Shown here one piece after another: positions 48,741 to 61,064 of a stretch of 64,000 bases of DNA. Origin of the DNA: Gaeumannomyces sp. JS-464 (taxonomy: Eukaryota; Ascomycota; Sordariomycetes; Magnaporthales; Magnaporthaceae); the NCBI GenBank assembly GCA_002197995.1, contig NGZR01000002.1, positions 3,720,001-3,784,000 on the forward strand. Reading direction: 5' to 3'. The notes under the pieces were generated by a model. It saw only the letters and a list, made by a program, of their open reading frames with translations, ran no database searches and was not told the origin of the DNA. Within the stretch, counting starts at the first letter, position 1. Each line of letters starts with the position of its first letter. Position numbers and translations under genes: made by a program.

Positions 48741-51089
48741 GCTCCGTCCCGTTTTTTTTCTTTATAGGATTTTATATCCTATTAAAAAATCGGAAAGTTT
48801 AATGTGTTTTTTCCGTAAGTTTTTTTTTAACTGTTTTTTAACACCTTTTATTGCCGAAGGTTAAACTGGTACAGCTTTTAGTATTTAAGCTATATTCCTG
48901 GTTTAAATTTAATTTTTAAATCGAACGGTTTATATTCGGAAAGCACCGTTTTTAAGTTTTTTCCGAAACAATTTCTCGTATTTGTGGTATTTTTCCGGAA
49001 CATTCGCGAGCCGTTTTTTAGTATTAGTTAAACTGTTTTAGTTATTTTCCGCTTTAAATAATCGCGTATTCGTCGATGCTAAATGCAAAGGTAAATTACC
49101 AAGTTTTATTACCGTCGTAACCTTTTTTCGTTGCTTTTTATATTTACGGTTTGGGGTTTGTAATTAATAAACCGTTTTAATTACTTATAGCTTTTTTTAT
49201 TGGATTTAACCAGTAGTTTAATTTATCCGTAAATTATTTTTCCTAAGCTAAAGGATTTCGAAAATTACATTTTTTTTTATATTTAGCTTATCCAATATAA
49301 TAGTAACGTTTTCCCTATTTCGGGTGCGTAATATTATTAATTGCGTTTTTTAGTCGATTTATTTTTTATTATAAGCGATAGGTATTTTTTCGACCGTTTT
49401 TAATTAATACGGTTAATATTTCCATTTTGTAAGGATTTTATACCGTTTAACCGCTTATAGCGATACGTAATCGCTTTATATTTCGTAATCGATTATTATT
49501 TTAACCTTTTTTTAATATTTTATTCGAAATGTTAATAAGTTATATAATTAAATTAATTTTACTATTGCGAAGATTTTTATCGGTTTTCGTTTCCCATTTC
49601 GTGCTTTTCGCTTTGGTGGTTTTTTTTGGGTTTTTAGTAAAAAGAACGAATACCGTACGTTCGTTTTTTTATCCGGGTCGAACGGTACGTACGCTCGCGT
49701 AATCCTTTAATATTAAGCTTCCGCTTTTTATATTATATGTTTTTTGCATTTTACAATTTCGCATTTCCCCCAATTAAGCACTTTAATAATACATAATATT
49801 AGGTACCGCTCGCTAAGCTTAAAAACTGCGGTAAATTTACCGATTCGGGCTGGTTTTTACCGTAGCAATTAAAATGCTAAACGAGGCTTAATTTTAAGCT
49901 TTTTTTTTATTTTCCGTGGGAAAAAGTCGTATTTAAGCTTAAATTGTAAATAAAATTTGCATTTTCCATAAATGCATTTTGCTTAAAACAAATGCAAATA
50001 TTTAAAATGGTTTATATTAATGCTAAGGTAGTTTTTAGGTTTTAGCGCAACTTTTTTTTAATTGCTCGCGTTGTTAAACTGGTAACTAGCATATTTAACT
50101 TTTTGCTGGTCGTTAAACTACGATAAAGGTTAGCCGTTATTTTCGTTCGTTAAAATAGCGTAATATAACGAGCCATTTAAATGTTTTAAAACTTTAACGT
50201 TTTAAAAACACGCCGAAATATCGAAAAACGTAAAAGCACGCTAATTTTTCCAACTTATTTAGTTTTCGCGGACCATAGGTATAAAAGCTACGCTGTTTAA
50301 GCTTTTTGCTCGTTTTTAAAACTCGGCCGTTTTAAGGTTTTAACCATTTTAGTCCATTTTAACGTCGGTATCGAAATCCTTTAATTCCTAAAAAAGTGTG
50401 TTTAGCTTAAAAGCTTTTTTCGGGCTTCTCTTTTTTTCGTACCATTTGCTAAAATTGTTTTCTTTTAAATCCCGCGAAAAACGGCGTCGTTTTTTTTCTT
50501 TCGAATTTTCGGGCCCGGAAACGATCCGTTATTTTTTTCGCTATTACATTTAAACTTCGTAGTTTTAAATATGTAAATATTTCGAGGTTTTCGGGGGTAC
50601 TATCCGGTAAGCTCCTTATCGAACTAATATATAATGCATAGTTTGTTATAATAATACGTTCAATTAAATACCGCTTTAAAATATAGTCCTTTTTATATCG
50701 GGCTTTTTTATATTTGCTAAAAGTTAATTACTTAGCAGTTAATGTTTCGCTAAAAGCAATTTGCTTTAATATGGCCGGTTTAGCCGTACTTAAAACATTT
50801 CCCGTTTTTAAAGTTTTGCTTTTGCTTTTTTTGCTGCTTTTATTATTAGTAAACGGCTTTCGTATTAAAATTTATAAAGTTTAAATGCGTTTTGTAAACC
50901 GTAATAAGTTACTATTTAACCTTTTTTTAATTGGCATTATTATTTAATATTACATTTTTAAAACCATATTTTTTCTTTTCCTATTATCGTTCGTACAAGT
51001 TATCGCTAATACGAATTGCGTTTCGAACGTAATCCGTAAAAAACTTTAAACGGTTTTATTTTGCGAGTTCGTTTTTTACGTTTTCGCGT

Positions 51090-51290
51090 AACCCGTTATA
51101 AAAGTGCAATATTAACGTAGCGTCGTTTTAGCTAAGCTTAATGCTAACCCGTTAAAAATCCGCAACGTATTTAACTGCGGCTTTTCGCTATTTAAAAGCT
51201 AATAAATCTTTTTCGGCGATTCGGGTTTCGTCGATTATTTTAAACATTTTTTTAACCTTTTTTCCAAAGGTTTTAAAGTTAACGAAAATA
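51090..51290 (-). pseudogene. Gag-like remnant of gypsy element 1
   Basis: Read on the minus strand with stops ignored, this stretch gives a pattern such as IDETRIAEKDLLAFK, then AAVKYVADF, then SIKLS-NDA, the spacing of a fungal gypsy Gag capsid region. It lies just inside the 5' LTR, as expected. Stops fall where Gln or Trp codons are expected. Confidence 0.6.
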
Positions 51291-51765
51291 AGCTTAATAA
51301 TTTTTTAGCTATTTTTATACCTTTTAAAATAATCGCTTTAAATCGGTTAAAACCATTTTTTTATTTTACCGTTTAGCTTGGTAATAACGTAAGCAACCTT
51401 TTATTTTTCGCTTACGAATTGCTATTTGTAAAACTTAAAATAACTTTTACATTTAGTAAAAAACGTTTTAAGTTTACCGTTTTCCTTTTCGTAAAAGTCC
51501 GAAAACGGGAATTTGTAAGTTCGGATTGCGATAAGCGTTTTAAATAATACCAATTTCGCGGTAAATTGCTTTACCTCGGTTTAGCTTTTAGCGATTTCGT
51601 CCGCTATAAGCTTAAAAAGGCTAGCCGTATTAGCGGCTTCGTCGAGGTCGTACTTAATACCGTTAAAGGTAAAAACCGTGGTTTTTTCCTTTTTAAGCTT
51701 TTTACTACTGCTCGTTATAATTGCACTATTTTTTTTAACGAAGTATTAAACAAAATTAATTAAAA

Positions 51766-52211
51766 TGTTATAATTAAAGGTTTGCTTTTAAAATAAAGCA
51801 TTTCGGGGGTGGAAAAAACAATATCGCTAATACTGGTTAACAAAAAATTACGTAATTTAAAAGGATAATTTAATTGCTTGCTTTAAAAAAACGTTTAAAA
51901 GCTAATTTAAGTTAACTAATGCCGAAACTTTAGTTAAAACTACCTAAAACAATAAGAAATTCATTTTTTATATACATTTTGTTTTTACTTCCGTAATTTT
52001 TAAATTTGTAGTTTTGCTTACAAATTTACAAATCTTTTTAAATTTGTCGCTTTGCTTACAAATCCACAAATCCTTTTAAATTTGTCGCTTTGCTTACAAA
52101 TCCATAAATCCTACCCGGGTTACGTAACTCCACGTGCTTTAATACGGGGCAGGGGCACAATTTGGGCTTTTCCTATCCTGCCGTTTTAAAGCTTGCATGC
52201 TGGTCGTAATA
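51766..52211. repeat. Right LTR of gypsy element 1 (5' LTR in coding sense)
   Basis: This 446-bp repeat aligns along its whole length with the left LTR. It has two full copies of the 38-bp unit (52020-52057, 52058-52095), one fewer than the left LTR. Most mismatches are C-to-T or G-to-A relative to the left LTR. Confidence 0.93.
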
Positions 52212-52270
52212 AACGTCCTTTTCGTAATTAATATCGCTTCGTTTTTCCACGATTTTAATTAATTTTACGC

Positions 52271-53665
52271 GATGTATGCTACGAACGAGGAGTTAACCGC
52301 CGCCGTTAAAATAAAAAACGAGTGCAAATTGGCTAAAAGCCCGGTTTTTAGCACCCTCCATTCCGGCCATATTTTAGCGCTAAGCTTTTAGCATTCTTTT
52401 TTTTTTCCTTCGACGTCCAGGCGATCGCTTCCCGGCTTTCGTCGCGCAAGTGTCGTTAATAGTCCTATTGCTTCCGCCGTTTTTACCGTTTTTACCTTTG
52501 CCTCGCATTTGCTACCGGGGACCTAAACGGGGCTTCGATCCCACGTTTATATAAAATCGCGACCGTTTACACTCGTTTACTCCCTATTTTTTACCGCTTA
52601 ATAACTTTAACTTTTCTTTTCGCTTATTTTTTTTAACGGCCTATTTGGAAGCGTTTACTTTTTATTAGCTTAATTTTTAATTGTAAGCTTTTTTTTAATT
52701 GCGCGCAGCTATAATGCTTTTAAAAAAAACGCTGAAAAGTTTTTCCGCAAAAGGAAAAAAAGGGCTTTAAGCGATTTAACGAAGGAATTAACGGTTTTGC
52801 TATTTTAAAAAACCCACAAATAAAGTGCTAAAAAAATACGAACGCATTATTAACTTTTGGAAATAATGCGTCCTTTTTTAATTTTTTTTCTCCTAGCGAA
52901 CGTAATTTTTAACCGTGGTTTTATTAACATTTTAACCATTTAGGTACGTTAAAAAGCACGCCGAAAACGACCCCAATCCGTACGATTTTAAATTTTTAAA
53001 AGATTTTATAAAAGGAATTACGTTCGGCATTAACGGCGTAAAAAACGATCCGAACTTAACGGAAAAAACCGTTATGCTATATTAAAAGCAATTTATGGCC
53101 GGCTAACGCCGTAAATACGATGCTATTTTTCCGAACATTACGCTTTTAATAACGAATATGCGTTTATATTTTCCAAATAAACAATCCGTTTTAATTGTTA
53201 AACTAAACTAACTAATTCGACGTAATTTATTAAATACGAGCTGCCCGGAATATTTCGGGAGCGAAATATAAGCTTAGTAAAAAGCAAGCGACCGAAAAGG
53301 TTTAACATAAAAAACCATGTTGTTCATTTTAAACGTTAATTATAAAAAAACGATTAGGTTAAATATAAAAAGCCGGTAACGAAAGTTTACGATTAGGCCG
53401 ACTTTATAACTATCGTTTATTTTTCCGCACGTATTAGTAAATACATTAAGTTTATATGCCGGGTAAGCTTTAATCGTAGCATATATTACAAAATAAGCAT
53501 TAAAAAACCGGTATTAGCTAATTACAATATATTAATCGATACTTTATTTGTGGATAATAAAACGTAAAATTTAATATATTTTGTAATAAATACGGCAACG
53601 CAAAGTTTGCTATCCAGCTCGTTCGAAATGCGAAAAGTATAATATATACCTTTAATAAAAAGTAT
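52271..53665 (+). pseudogene. DUF3435 recombinase-like gene remnant, N-terminal part
   Basis: With stops ignored, the plus strand reads as a degraded protein. A possible start gives MYATNEELTAAVKIKNECK. Further on come KKHAENDPNPYDFKFLKDF and LTEKTVMLYWKQFM followed by a RKYDAIFPNI-type stretch (52,945-53,190), the N-terminal core-binding pattern seen in fungal DUF3435 proteins. The frame carries many RIP-type stops. The reading is cut at 53,665 by gypsy element 2 and continues at 61,065. DUF3435 is the family of Crypton and Starship captain tyrosine recombinases. I could not identify the catalytic Arg/Tyr residues. Confidence 0.55.
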
Positions 53666-53854
53666 TGTAATAAGCTAAGCTAATAGGTGGTGGCCAGTAA
53701 AAGCCAAAGTGATGTTATTTTGCAAAATGAAAAAAAACAGGAAAGAGGAAAGCTAACTTAATCCCGGAAATTGTCCCTAGTTATATATGTATAAAAACGG
53801 CTTAAAGGTAACCTTTAAGCCCTTTACCCGTGCTTTTAGCACGGAACCATAACA
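53666..53854. repeat. Left LTR of gypsy element 2 (3' LTR in coding sense)
   Basis: A 189-bp repeat. Near its end it contains a short hairpin, CGTGC-TTTTA-GCACG, and a second inverted pair around GGTAACCTTTAAGCC. The LTR pair is very similar and keeps many CpA sites. Confidence 0.9.
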
Positions 53855-53980
53855 TAGCTCTTTCCTCCGGGTGTAAAAAACGTCCCGAATTATTGTTTTT
53901 AATTGGCGGGTGCTTTTTCGGGTGCGCGGTGGCTAACCGTAATTCCCATATCGCAAGCTGTTAGTTCCAGTTTACTTAAC

Positions 53981-54239
53981 TGGCTGCTTTATTAATCGCT
54001 GCCGCGTTGGAAGGCTATCGGTTTTGCCTATCCTGGTTGGCTGCCTAATAGCAGCTGCCGCGTTAAAAAGTTATTCGTTTTGCTTTATTTGGCTAATTGC
54101 TTGCTAATTACCGTCGTTACGACGGGTTATTAATCCCGCTTCGCTTAGCTGGCCGCTTACTAATTGCCGTTATTTTAAAAGGCTATTAATCCCGCTTTAT
54201 TTAGTTAGCTGCTTATTAGTCGCTGCCGTTTTGGCTGGG
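53981..54239. repeat. Degenerate tandem repeat, about four and a half copies of 52-60 bp
   Basis: Units start at about 53,981, 54,038, 54,090, 54,150 and 54,206. They share TGGCTGCTTATTAATCGCTG and TTTTGCTTTATT-like blocks. The array lies just inside the left LTR of gypsy element 2, and its GC content is higher than that of the surrounding sequence. Confidence 0.7.
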
Positions 54240-54689
54240 TGTTTTTCGTAAGTTAAGGTACGCTTGCCGTTTTTATCGAATTATCGTAACCCCGGGTTAT
54301 ATTTGGTTTTTTTTCCTCGCGCTTTTCACGGGCTTTTATTTCGGCTCCGCGTTTTTTTAAAGGAAGTTTCCCACCTCGCGCCTTTTTTTTTCTTTTATTT
54401 ATACGACACCGCATCCCATTTCCGGCCGTAATATCCCTAAATTCCGATAACCCGCGCGCCCGTTTTTTTTCTACCTTACGCCCGTTTTTTAATCGTCGCG
54501 ATTTTAGCTTTTTTGCCTTTTTAAACCGCTTTTCCTCCGTTTTTACTCGTTTTCGGCTTTACTTCGTCGTTATTATAACCACTATTGCTTTTAGCTTTAG
54601 TAATGGTAATCCTTCGGGTTGCCAGCTTAACGGGCTGGACTTTTTTAATACGGTAGGTTTACCTCGCTCCCGTTATACTACCGCTATTA

Positions 54690-55760
54690 ACCCGCTTTTG
54701 CCTTAGCACCGCCGTAATAAAAAAGACCTTAATCGCCGTCGCGTGGCTAATACGAACGAAATTTTTAAAAACTCGAATAACGAAAAGTACGCGGCTCCTT
54801 TTTATATCGAATTCGAATGCGACAATTGCTTATTAAAAGCTAAAACCACGGGTTAAACGGCCTATAGCAAACACCGCTTTAATTAAGCTTGTAATAAATG
54901 CCGTCGCGGTAAAAATAAGGCTTGCGTTATTTCGAATAAAGCTTATACCTCGTTACCGAATTTGCGCCGCGCTTATCGCGACCTGCTTACGCTTATTAAA
55001 AGCGACGCGCATTATTAATATAAAAAAGTTACTTTCGGCAAAAGCAAACGCTCCGTTTTAACCCGGGAGTTCCTTTTCGCCTATTAGCATTAACAACGCA
55101 AATTGGACCAAGCTAACCAAGTTTAAGCTTAATAGCAAATTTAGCAAACCTTAGCCCCGGGTTAAAACCTCGCTTTACCGACCTTATTCGAAACTTTTTT
55201 TTATCGCGAACTTAATAATTAGCAAATCCAAAATTACCTCGTTCGTAATTTCCAATTTATTTACGTAAATTACGCTTCCGGTTTTCGCCCTCGTAATACG
55301 CGTTTCGAAACTAACCCCAAACTAGCGTGCTAATAAAACGGCCGCGCGTCGTTAAAAAGCGCAAACAAACCGACTGCTTATTACGGTCGATTCGCTCGCT
55401 AAATTTATCCGCGATACCAATACGCGTCCCGCGCTTTTTAGCCGTCGCTTTATTTTACTAGCCGCGGCGCGCTACGCGCCTTTGTTAACCGTAATAACGT
55501 AATGCCCGCGTTCCAAAACCGTAATCGTTCGTCGTCCTTTTTAAATAACGTTTTTTAAACCCGCGATATTCGTTCGCGCCGTAGCTACTTTATTAATAAG
55601 CAATTGCGTCGCGAAAATGCTATTACCGTCGTTAACTTAATTTACGCCGGCGGTGCGGGTTCGGGTAACGAGGAAAGCGATTTTTACGATACTCGTTTTT
55701 CCCGCCGTTAAAAGCGTAACTTAATTCCGCGTTATTATAATAGCGTTTAGGATTTTGCTT
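54690..55760 (+). pseudogene. Degraded antisense reading frame inside gypsy element 2
   Basis: On the plus strand, opposite to Pol, one frame stays protein-like for about 350 codons apart from TAA/TAG stops. It contains VANTNEIFKNSNNEKYAAPF, then YIEFECDNCLLKAKTTG, ACNKCRRGKNKACVISNKAY and TSLPNLRRAYRDLLTLIKSD. Further on come FETFFYRELNN and ENAITVVNLIYAGGAGSGNE. Cysteines are spaced CxxC...CxxC...C, suggesting zinc binding. I know no named family. The stops sit where CAA, CAG or TGG codons would give them by RIP. It lies between integrase and the 3' LTR. Confidence 0.5.
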
Positions 55761-57538
55761 TTTGTTTTACCGTAACGGGCCGGCGTGCCCTTTTTTAGTT
55801 AAAACCGGCGCGCTCCTTTCCTTTTAGTTTGTTCGGCGTTTAAGCCCCGCGCTTTCGTATTTATTAAATATTAATACGGGCTAGCCCGTTTTCGTAAATT
55901 TTCCCGGTATTAGCGCGTTACGCCTTCGTTTTTTTGTTTTCCTTATTATATAATATGGTTTCGTTAACTTTTTAACGGTTTTTTTTTGCGCTTTTTGCGG
56001 CTTTTATTGCTTTCCAAATTTGGGCCGTTATTTTTCCGAGCGTTCTTTTATTAGGTTTCGAATTTTTTAACGCCGCCGTTTTAACGAAAAACTTTAACGG
56101 GTACCACCCTATTTTATTATAACCGGTTTATTTTATTAACGTTTGTTTTTTCCTTTTGCTTTTAGCGTTTTTAATAATTAGGATTTTTTTTACCAGAAAT
56201 TTTTTTTAAAAGTTCCCCATTTTCGGTAATAGTTAATATTAAGCCGGGTTATATATTTATATTTATTTGGTTTAAAAGCGGGTCGTTTATTGCACGTTAC
56301 ATTAATTTCATATGGAAATTAAAATAAATGCCTTTCGGCACGTTTAATATAACGTTTAATAGGTTAAATACCGCTATTATTTCGAACTTATCCGCTACCT
56401 AATTTAGTTTTTTGCTAGGTTTATTTATTTTTATATTACAAATAAAAGCTAAATTTTATCGCCTATTTTAAACTTTTCCGTTAAACGTTAGGATTTATTC
56501 GCGTTAGTTTTTATTGTTATTAAGCAAACGCTATTACGGCCGTGGTTATTTTTAACCCTTTTTTAAATATGCTAAAAATGCAATTGCCCGTCCTTTTTCG
56601 TTTATTATTAATGCTTTTATTATATACGGGCTTTTTGGCAAAAGGTTAATATCGAACCCAAATAGTAAACGGTTTAGGTTAAACCTTATTATAGTAAATT
56701 TCGGTTATTTAACGCTAATTAGCACGCGTTTAAATAGGAAGCCCAATTTTTTTAAAAAAAAATAATAAAATAGCGTAAATAATATTGCACTTTTTAATTT
56801 GCTCGTTTCGTACCCCGTTTATTTATAAGTGAAAAGCTATTAATAAAAGTTGGTTAATACTGATTTAAAAGCAAAGTTTTATTTAAAAGTCCCTAATTTA
56901 ATTCGAACTTTTATCGGAAATAATGCGGTCGGGAAAGCTACGGAACTTTTACCATATGTTTCGGAACCGTATTGCGCATTTTTTAACGCTTATTATATGT
57001 ATTGCTTTAAATTGGACGTATTTTAATAGTTTATTTATAATAATTATTAAATATTCCGGATTTTTTTATTTGCTAATAGTTTTGTTATAAAATCGATGGA
57101 AATAGTTTTTTAATATTAATTCGGTACGGGCAAAAAGCGTAAAAGGTTTTATTTTGCTAACTTTAATAGTCGGGATTTCCGATATACGTTACAATTGCGT
57201 ATAAAGCGCGTTATATCCCGTACTATCCCTTTTTAATAGTAATTTCGGCAAAGTATTTTAAACGTATTATCCTTATTTACATGTTTTACAATTAGCGAAA
57301 CGTGCATTTTTTATATTACAATGGTTATTAATGGTTTTTACGCTAATAATTATAAACGTTTTTTATATTGCAAAGCTTTTTACGTATTAATAAAGCAATT
57401 TATAATTTATGCTTTTATATCGGCGGCGGGAAGGAATTTCCGTACGTTTGCTATTACCGCGTTAAGTTTCGCTAAATAGCTATAGTTTCGGCGTAACGCT
57501 TTTTCCCAAAATTCCGCAATATTTGTTTCGCGGAAAAG

Positions 57539-57745
57539 CTATATGCCTTTTGGTAAAATACCGGACTTAAAACGAACGTTTATCGCTTTTAACGTTATAT
57601 TTTCCAAAGTCCGTATTAGGGCTAAGGTTATTGCGAGGTAAGTTAAGCAAAGCACTATCGTTTTGCAAGGTTTTATCGATTTATCCTGCTTTTTTTGCGA
57701 TAAAACGTTTGGAAAAGTGGCATACTTCCCCGGCTTATATTGCAA
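57539..57745 (-). pseudogene. Post-RNase H linker remnant of gypsy element 2
   Basis: A 68-codon open stretch reads YKPGKYATFPNVLSQKKQD, matching the YxPGxxN...PDALSR linker that follows RNase H in gypsy Pol, with Asp changed to Asn. It lies downstream of RT on the same strand, as it should. Confidence 0.7.
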
Positions 57746-58439
57746 ATTGTAATCGAATTTAAATAAAGTTTTTGCTTAACGCATTTATCGTTCGAAAATT
57801 TCCCGTAATTTGGAAAAATATTCCAAAGTGTTATAGTTTATTTAAATTAAAAATGGCTTTCGTACATTGCAAAATTTTAATTCCTATGCTTTAATACAAA
57901 CGATTACGACCAGTAACTTTTTATCGTAAATAATATAATTCCGTTAACTGCTTTTTAATTTGGCTAAATGGAACGCGATTAAGCGTTAAATCCTATTTTT
58001 GCCTAATTGGAAAAAGCAACCTCCAAATGCCGCGTTTAAGCAGTTTGCTTTAACTTTTATATCCAAATCGGGGTTTTATTACGTTAATACCAAAGCTTAT
58101 ATAAAAGCTAGTTTAAGCTTTTCGAATACCGCATCGATTTATTTAATTTAGTTAAACGGGATTCCCTTTTTTATTAGCGCTACCAATGGTATAGCTAGGT
58201 TGAAATATTTGTCGATAAAATTTAATAAAAATTAGCGAATTTTAAAAAGCTTCGGAAACCTTTAAATCTTTTAAGCGCTTTTTATTTTTAAATAGCGCGA
58301 ACCTTTTCCGGGTTCGCTTAAATTTTTTTATTTGCTTTAATAATAAAACCGAAATATTTAACTTTTTACCGCGAAATCGCTTTTTTCAAATTTAAATTTA
58401 ACCCGGCTTTACGCAGCTTTTAAAAAACTTCCCGGATTT

Positions 58440-58850
58440 TGCTTATATGGTTTTTACGCAATTTCGAAAAAAAAATTAACTTATTCAAATATACCGACAC
58501 GTAATCGTCCAAATATTTCCTAATACGCCGTTAATATAGCGTTAAAAAATAACCGGAACGCTTATTAACTTAAATAGGCATATTAGCCATTTAAACAAAC
58601 CGAACCGTATACGAAAAGCTATTAAATGTTTGTTCCTTTTTGCTATTCGTATTTTGTAAAATGCGGCTCGAACGTTAACTTTAATAAACCATTTCGCTTC
58701 GGCTAAAAAACGAAGCGTTTTTTTTATTAATAAAAATGGGTACCGATTTTATAACGTAATCGCGTTAAATGCTTTATAATTTACGTATAAACGCCAGCTA
58801 CCTATCGGTTTTTTTACTATTAGCATTAACGCTACCGCCGGTAAAAAGCT
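58440..58850 (-). pseudogene. Reverse transcriptase remnant of gypsy element 2
   Basis: The minus strand reads, in order, SWRLYVNYKAFNAITL, NRYPFLLIKKTLRFLAEAKW, KVNVRAAFYKIRIAK, NKHLIAFRIRFGLFKWL, and a YINGVL segment, the block order of gypsy RT. The YLDD region is too mutated to call. It is a different gypsy lineage from element 1, judged by the RT text. Confidence 0.85.
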
Positions 58851-60878
58851 AACTTAAATCCACCTTTTATCCATTAAATTTGTAATTTATCGGCGTAATT
58901 CCAAAAGTTAATCTCGAAACATATTATAAAGTCGGCCCTAAAATAACTCCGGTTTATTTCCGTTATTATTTGTTTTTAACCGAATGTAATGGTTTAAATT
59001 TCCTTAATATAAAAGCAAAACCGATGCTTTACTTTTATCGAAAAAATCCGCGAAATCCCGCAATTCCGGAGGTAGTTTAAACGTAATTAATTCCTATTCC
59101 GTAATTATTACTATCGTTTATAAAATTTGTATTATTTCCCTTAATAACGTAGCGGTAAACTCGTAATTTTAGGTTAAATTTTAACGCTATTTTCGGCATA
59201 TTACCGCGAAAACATTGCCAATTATTAATACTGGTTATTTACCGCTTTTGGTTAAGCATATAATTTTTAAACCACCATGCTTCGTGCTGCCCCTATTCGG
59301 AAAAAGCTACCCGCCGCGTCCAATTCCACGCGGTTATGCTTTATCCATAATAATCCCAAAATAACATTTTTAAATATTCCTAAAATAATATAAAATAAGC
59401 AAAAAATACCTACCCGTTTAAATTCATTTCGCATTTAGCAATTTGGCTAATTGCTAACGGTATGCGTTTTAGGATTATACCAAGCCGGCGCGGTATTTAA
59501 AGCTATAAACGCTTAACCCCGATCCTTACCGCAAAGTTTTCGCTTATCGCCGCATAACATTCGCAACCGGAATCCATTTATACGTTTACGAACTTAGCGA
59601 AATCGAATAATGCTAATACCAAAAATGGGGGGCCATTTATACTGCGTTTAATTTTTTTTAGCTCGTTTTTCCACTTTTTAATATATAACTTCCCGGTTAT
59701 TAATTTATTCCGTTATTACGGCGCTTTCCTTTAATTAAAGCTCGTGTTAAGGGCTACTCGTTTCCCGTATTAATACCCGCCGTTGCTACCTTTAATACCG
59801 TAATAAGCCTAAAGCGAATCGCGTTTCGATAGCGATACGCCCGTTTTTCGTATTCCTGGCTGCCATAATTTAAACACGCCCCGGTTTTACGCCACTAGCG
59901 GAACACTTTTTGGGAAACCCAAAATGCTTTAGGTTTACGTGCCCCCTAACTTCCGCCTTTCCTTAAACTAATATTTGCTGCGTTTACGCCCGTTATAAGT
60001 AAATCCCCAATTTATTTGTAATATAAAATGCGGTATAAGGAATTGGCGTTTTTTTATTTAACTTATTATTTATATCGATTGCTTTTAAAGCTTAAACGAT
60101 ACGTTTATACGTGTTAACCATTCCGCTATATAAAAATTGTTATTTTTCGCTTAAAATTACGGCTAATTGGATTTTGTTCGAAATGCGCAAACGAAAATAA
60201 TTAATTTTAATTTCGTTTACTTATGCAATGCCCCGGCCGCGGCTAATAATATTTCGAACTTCGTAATAAAAACGGCAACGTTTAACCCGGTTTTTTTAAC
60301 CACTTTTAGTTTTAACAAAACTTCGGCTTTTTTATAAATTGTTAAAAATGGTAGCGAAATGGTTAAAAAATTTGCAATGGGTCGTAAATGCTATAAAAGC
60401 CTCCGGTTTCGTAATACGAGCGTACCACTTCCTAAATGGCCGGGGTAAAAAAAGCCCAAAATATATTCGTAGCAATCGCGTGCGTTACTAATAAATTTTA
60501 CGTTTCGGGTTATTTATATTTAAATGCGTTCCGTTACGCGTTAAAGCCCTATCCGTCGCCGTCGTATAGCAGGGGTTTTTAAATGGTCTTCGTTTGAAAA
60601 ACGTAATTAGGGCGCTTGCGAGTTTAAACTGGGCGTTTTATGCTTCGATAATGCGGTTTTATTTATTGCGTTGCTCGACGAATACCGCGTTAACGTCGGC
60701 TTAAAATTTGGCCAGCTTTTTTTTAAACGCGGCCAAACGTGTTTATAGCTCCGCGATAGTGGCTGTTAGGTTTAGCTAATCGGGGAATGTTAAAGCCGGG
60801 GTTACGGCGTTTCCCGGCGATGGTGGGATTAAATAAGCATGGTTATAATCCCGCGTTCGGGAAAAAATTTTGCAAAAA

Positions 60879-61064
60879 TGTAATAGGCTGGGCTAATGGG
60901 TGGTGTGGCTAATAAAAGCTAAAGTGATGTTATTTTGCAAAATAAAAAAAACAGGAAAAAAAAAGCTACTTAATCCCGGAAATTGTCCCTAGTTATATAT
61001 GCATAAAACGGTTTAGGGGTAACCTTTAAGCCTTTTACCCTGCTTTTAGCACGGAACCATAACA
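60879..61064. repeat. Right LTR of gypsy element 2 (5' LTR in coding sense)
   Basis: A 186-bp repeat that aligns over its whole length with 53666-53854. Shared blocks include AAGTGATGTTATTTTGCAAA and CCCGGAAATTGTCCCTAG. It ends TTTTAGCACGGAACCATAACA-like, identical to the left copy except for small indels. Confidence 0.9.

Larger units (their letters stand above)
44507..52211 (-). mobile_element. Ty3/gypsy LTR retrotransposon 1, RIP-inactivated, coding strand minus
   Basis: Two direct repeats (44507-44989 and 51766-52211) bracket 6.8 kb. The repeats begin TGTTAC/TGTTAT and end GTAATA, consistent with a TGTTAC...GTAACA element in which the final CA was mutated to TA. The element is flanked by a perfect 5-bp target duplication AACGT at 44502-44506 and 52212-52216. 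On the minus strand, Gag-like, reverse-transcriptase and integrase remnants occur in that order, and RT before IN is the gypsy arrangement. Every frame is full of TAA/TAG stops, as expected from RIP. The interior is much more AT-rich than the left LTR. A 436-bp MITE lies inside pol. The element interrupts the DUF3435 host repeat. Confidence 0.93.
53666..61064 (-). mobile_element. Ty3/gypsy LTR retrotransposon 2, RIP-inactivated, coding strand minus
   Basis: Two short direct repeats (53666-53854 and 60879-61064), starting TGTAATA and ending CATAACA, bracket 7.0 kb. The flanking 5-mers are AGTAT (53661-53665) and GGTAT (61065-61069), a target duplication differing by one G-to-A change. RT and a post-RNase H linker remnant lie on the minus strand. 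A degraded frame on the plus strand occupies the space between integrase and the 3' LTR. LTRs of under 190 bp are short for gypsy elements. The element splits the DUF3435 remnant. Confidence 0.9.
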
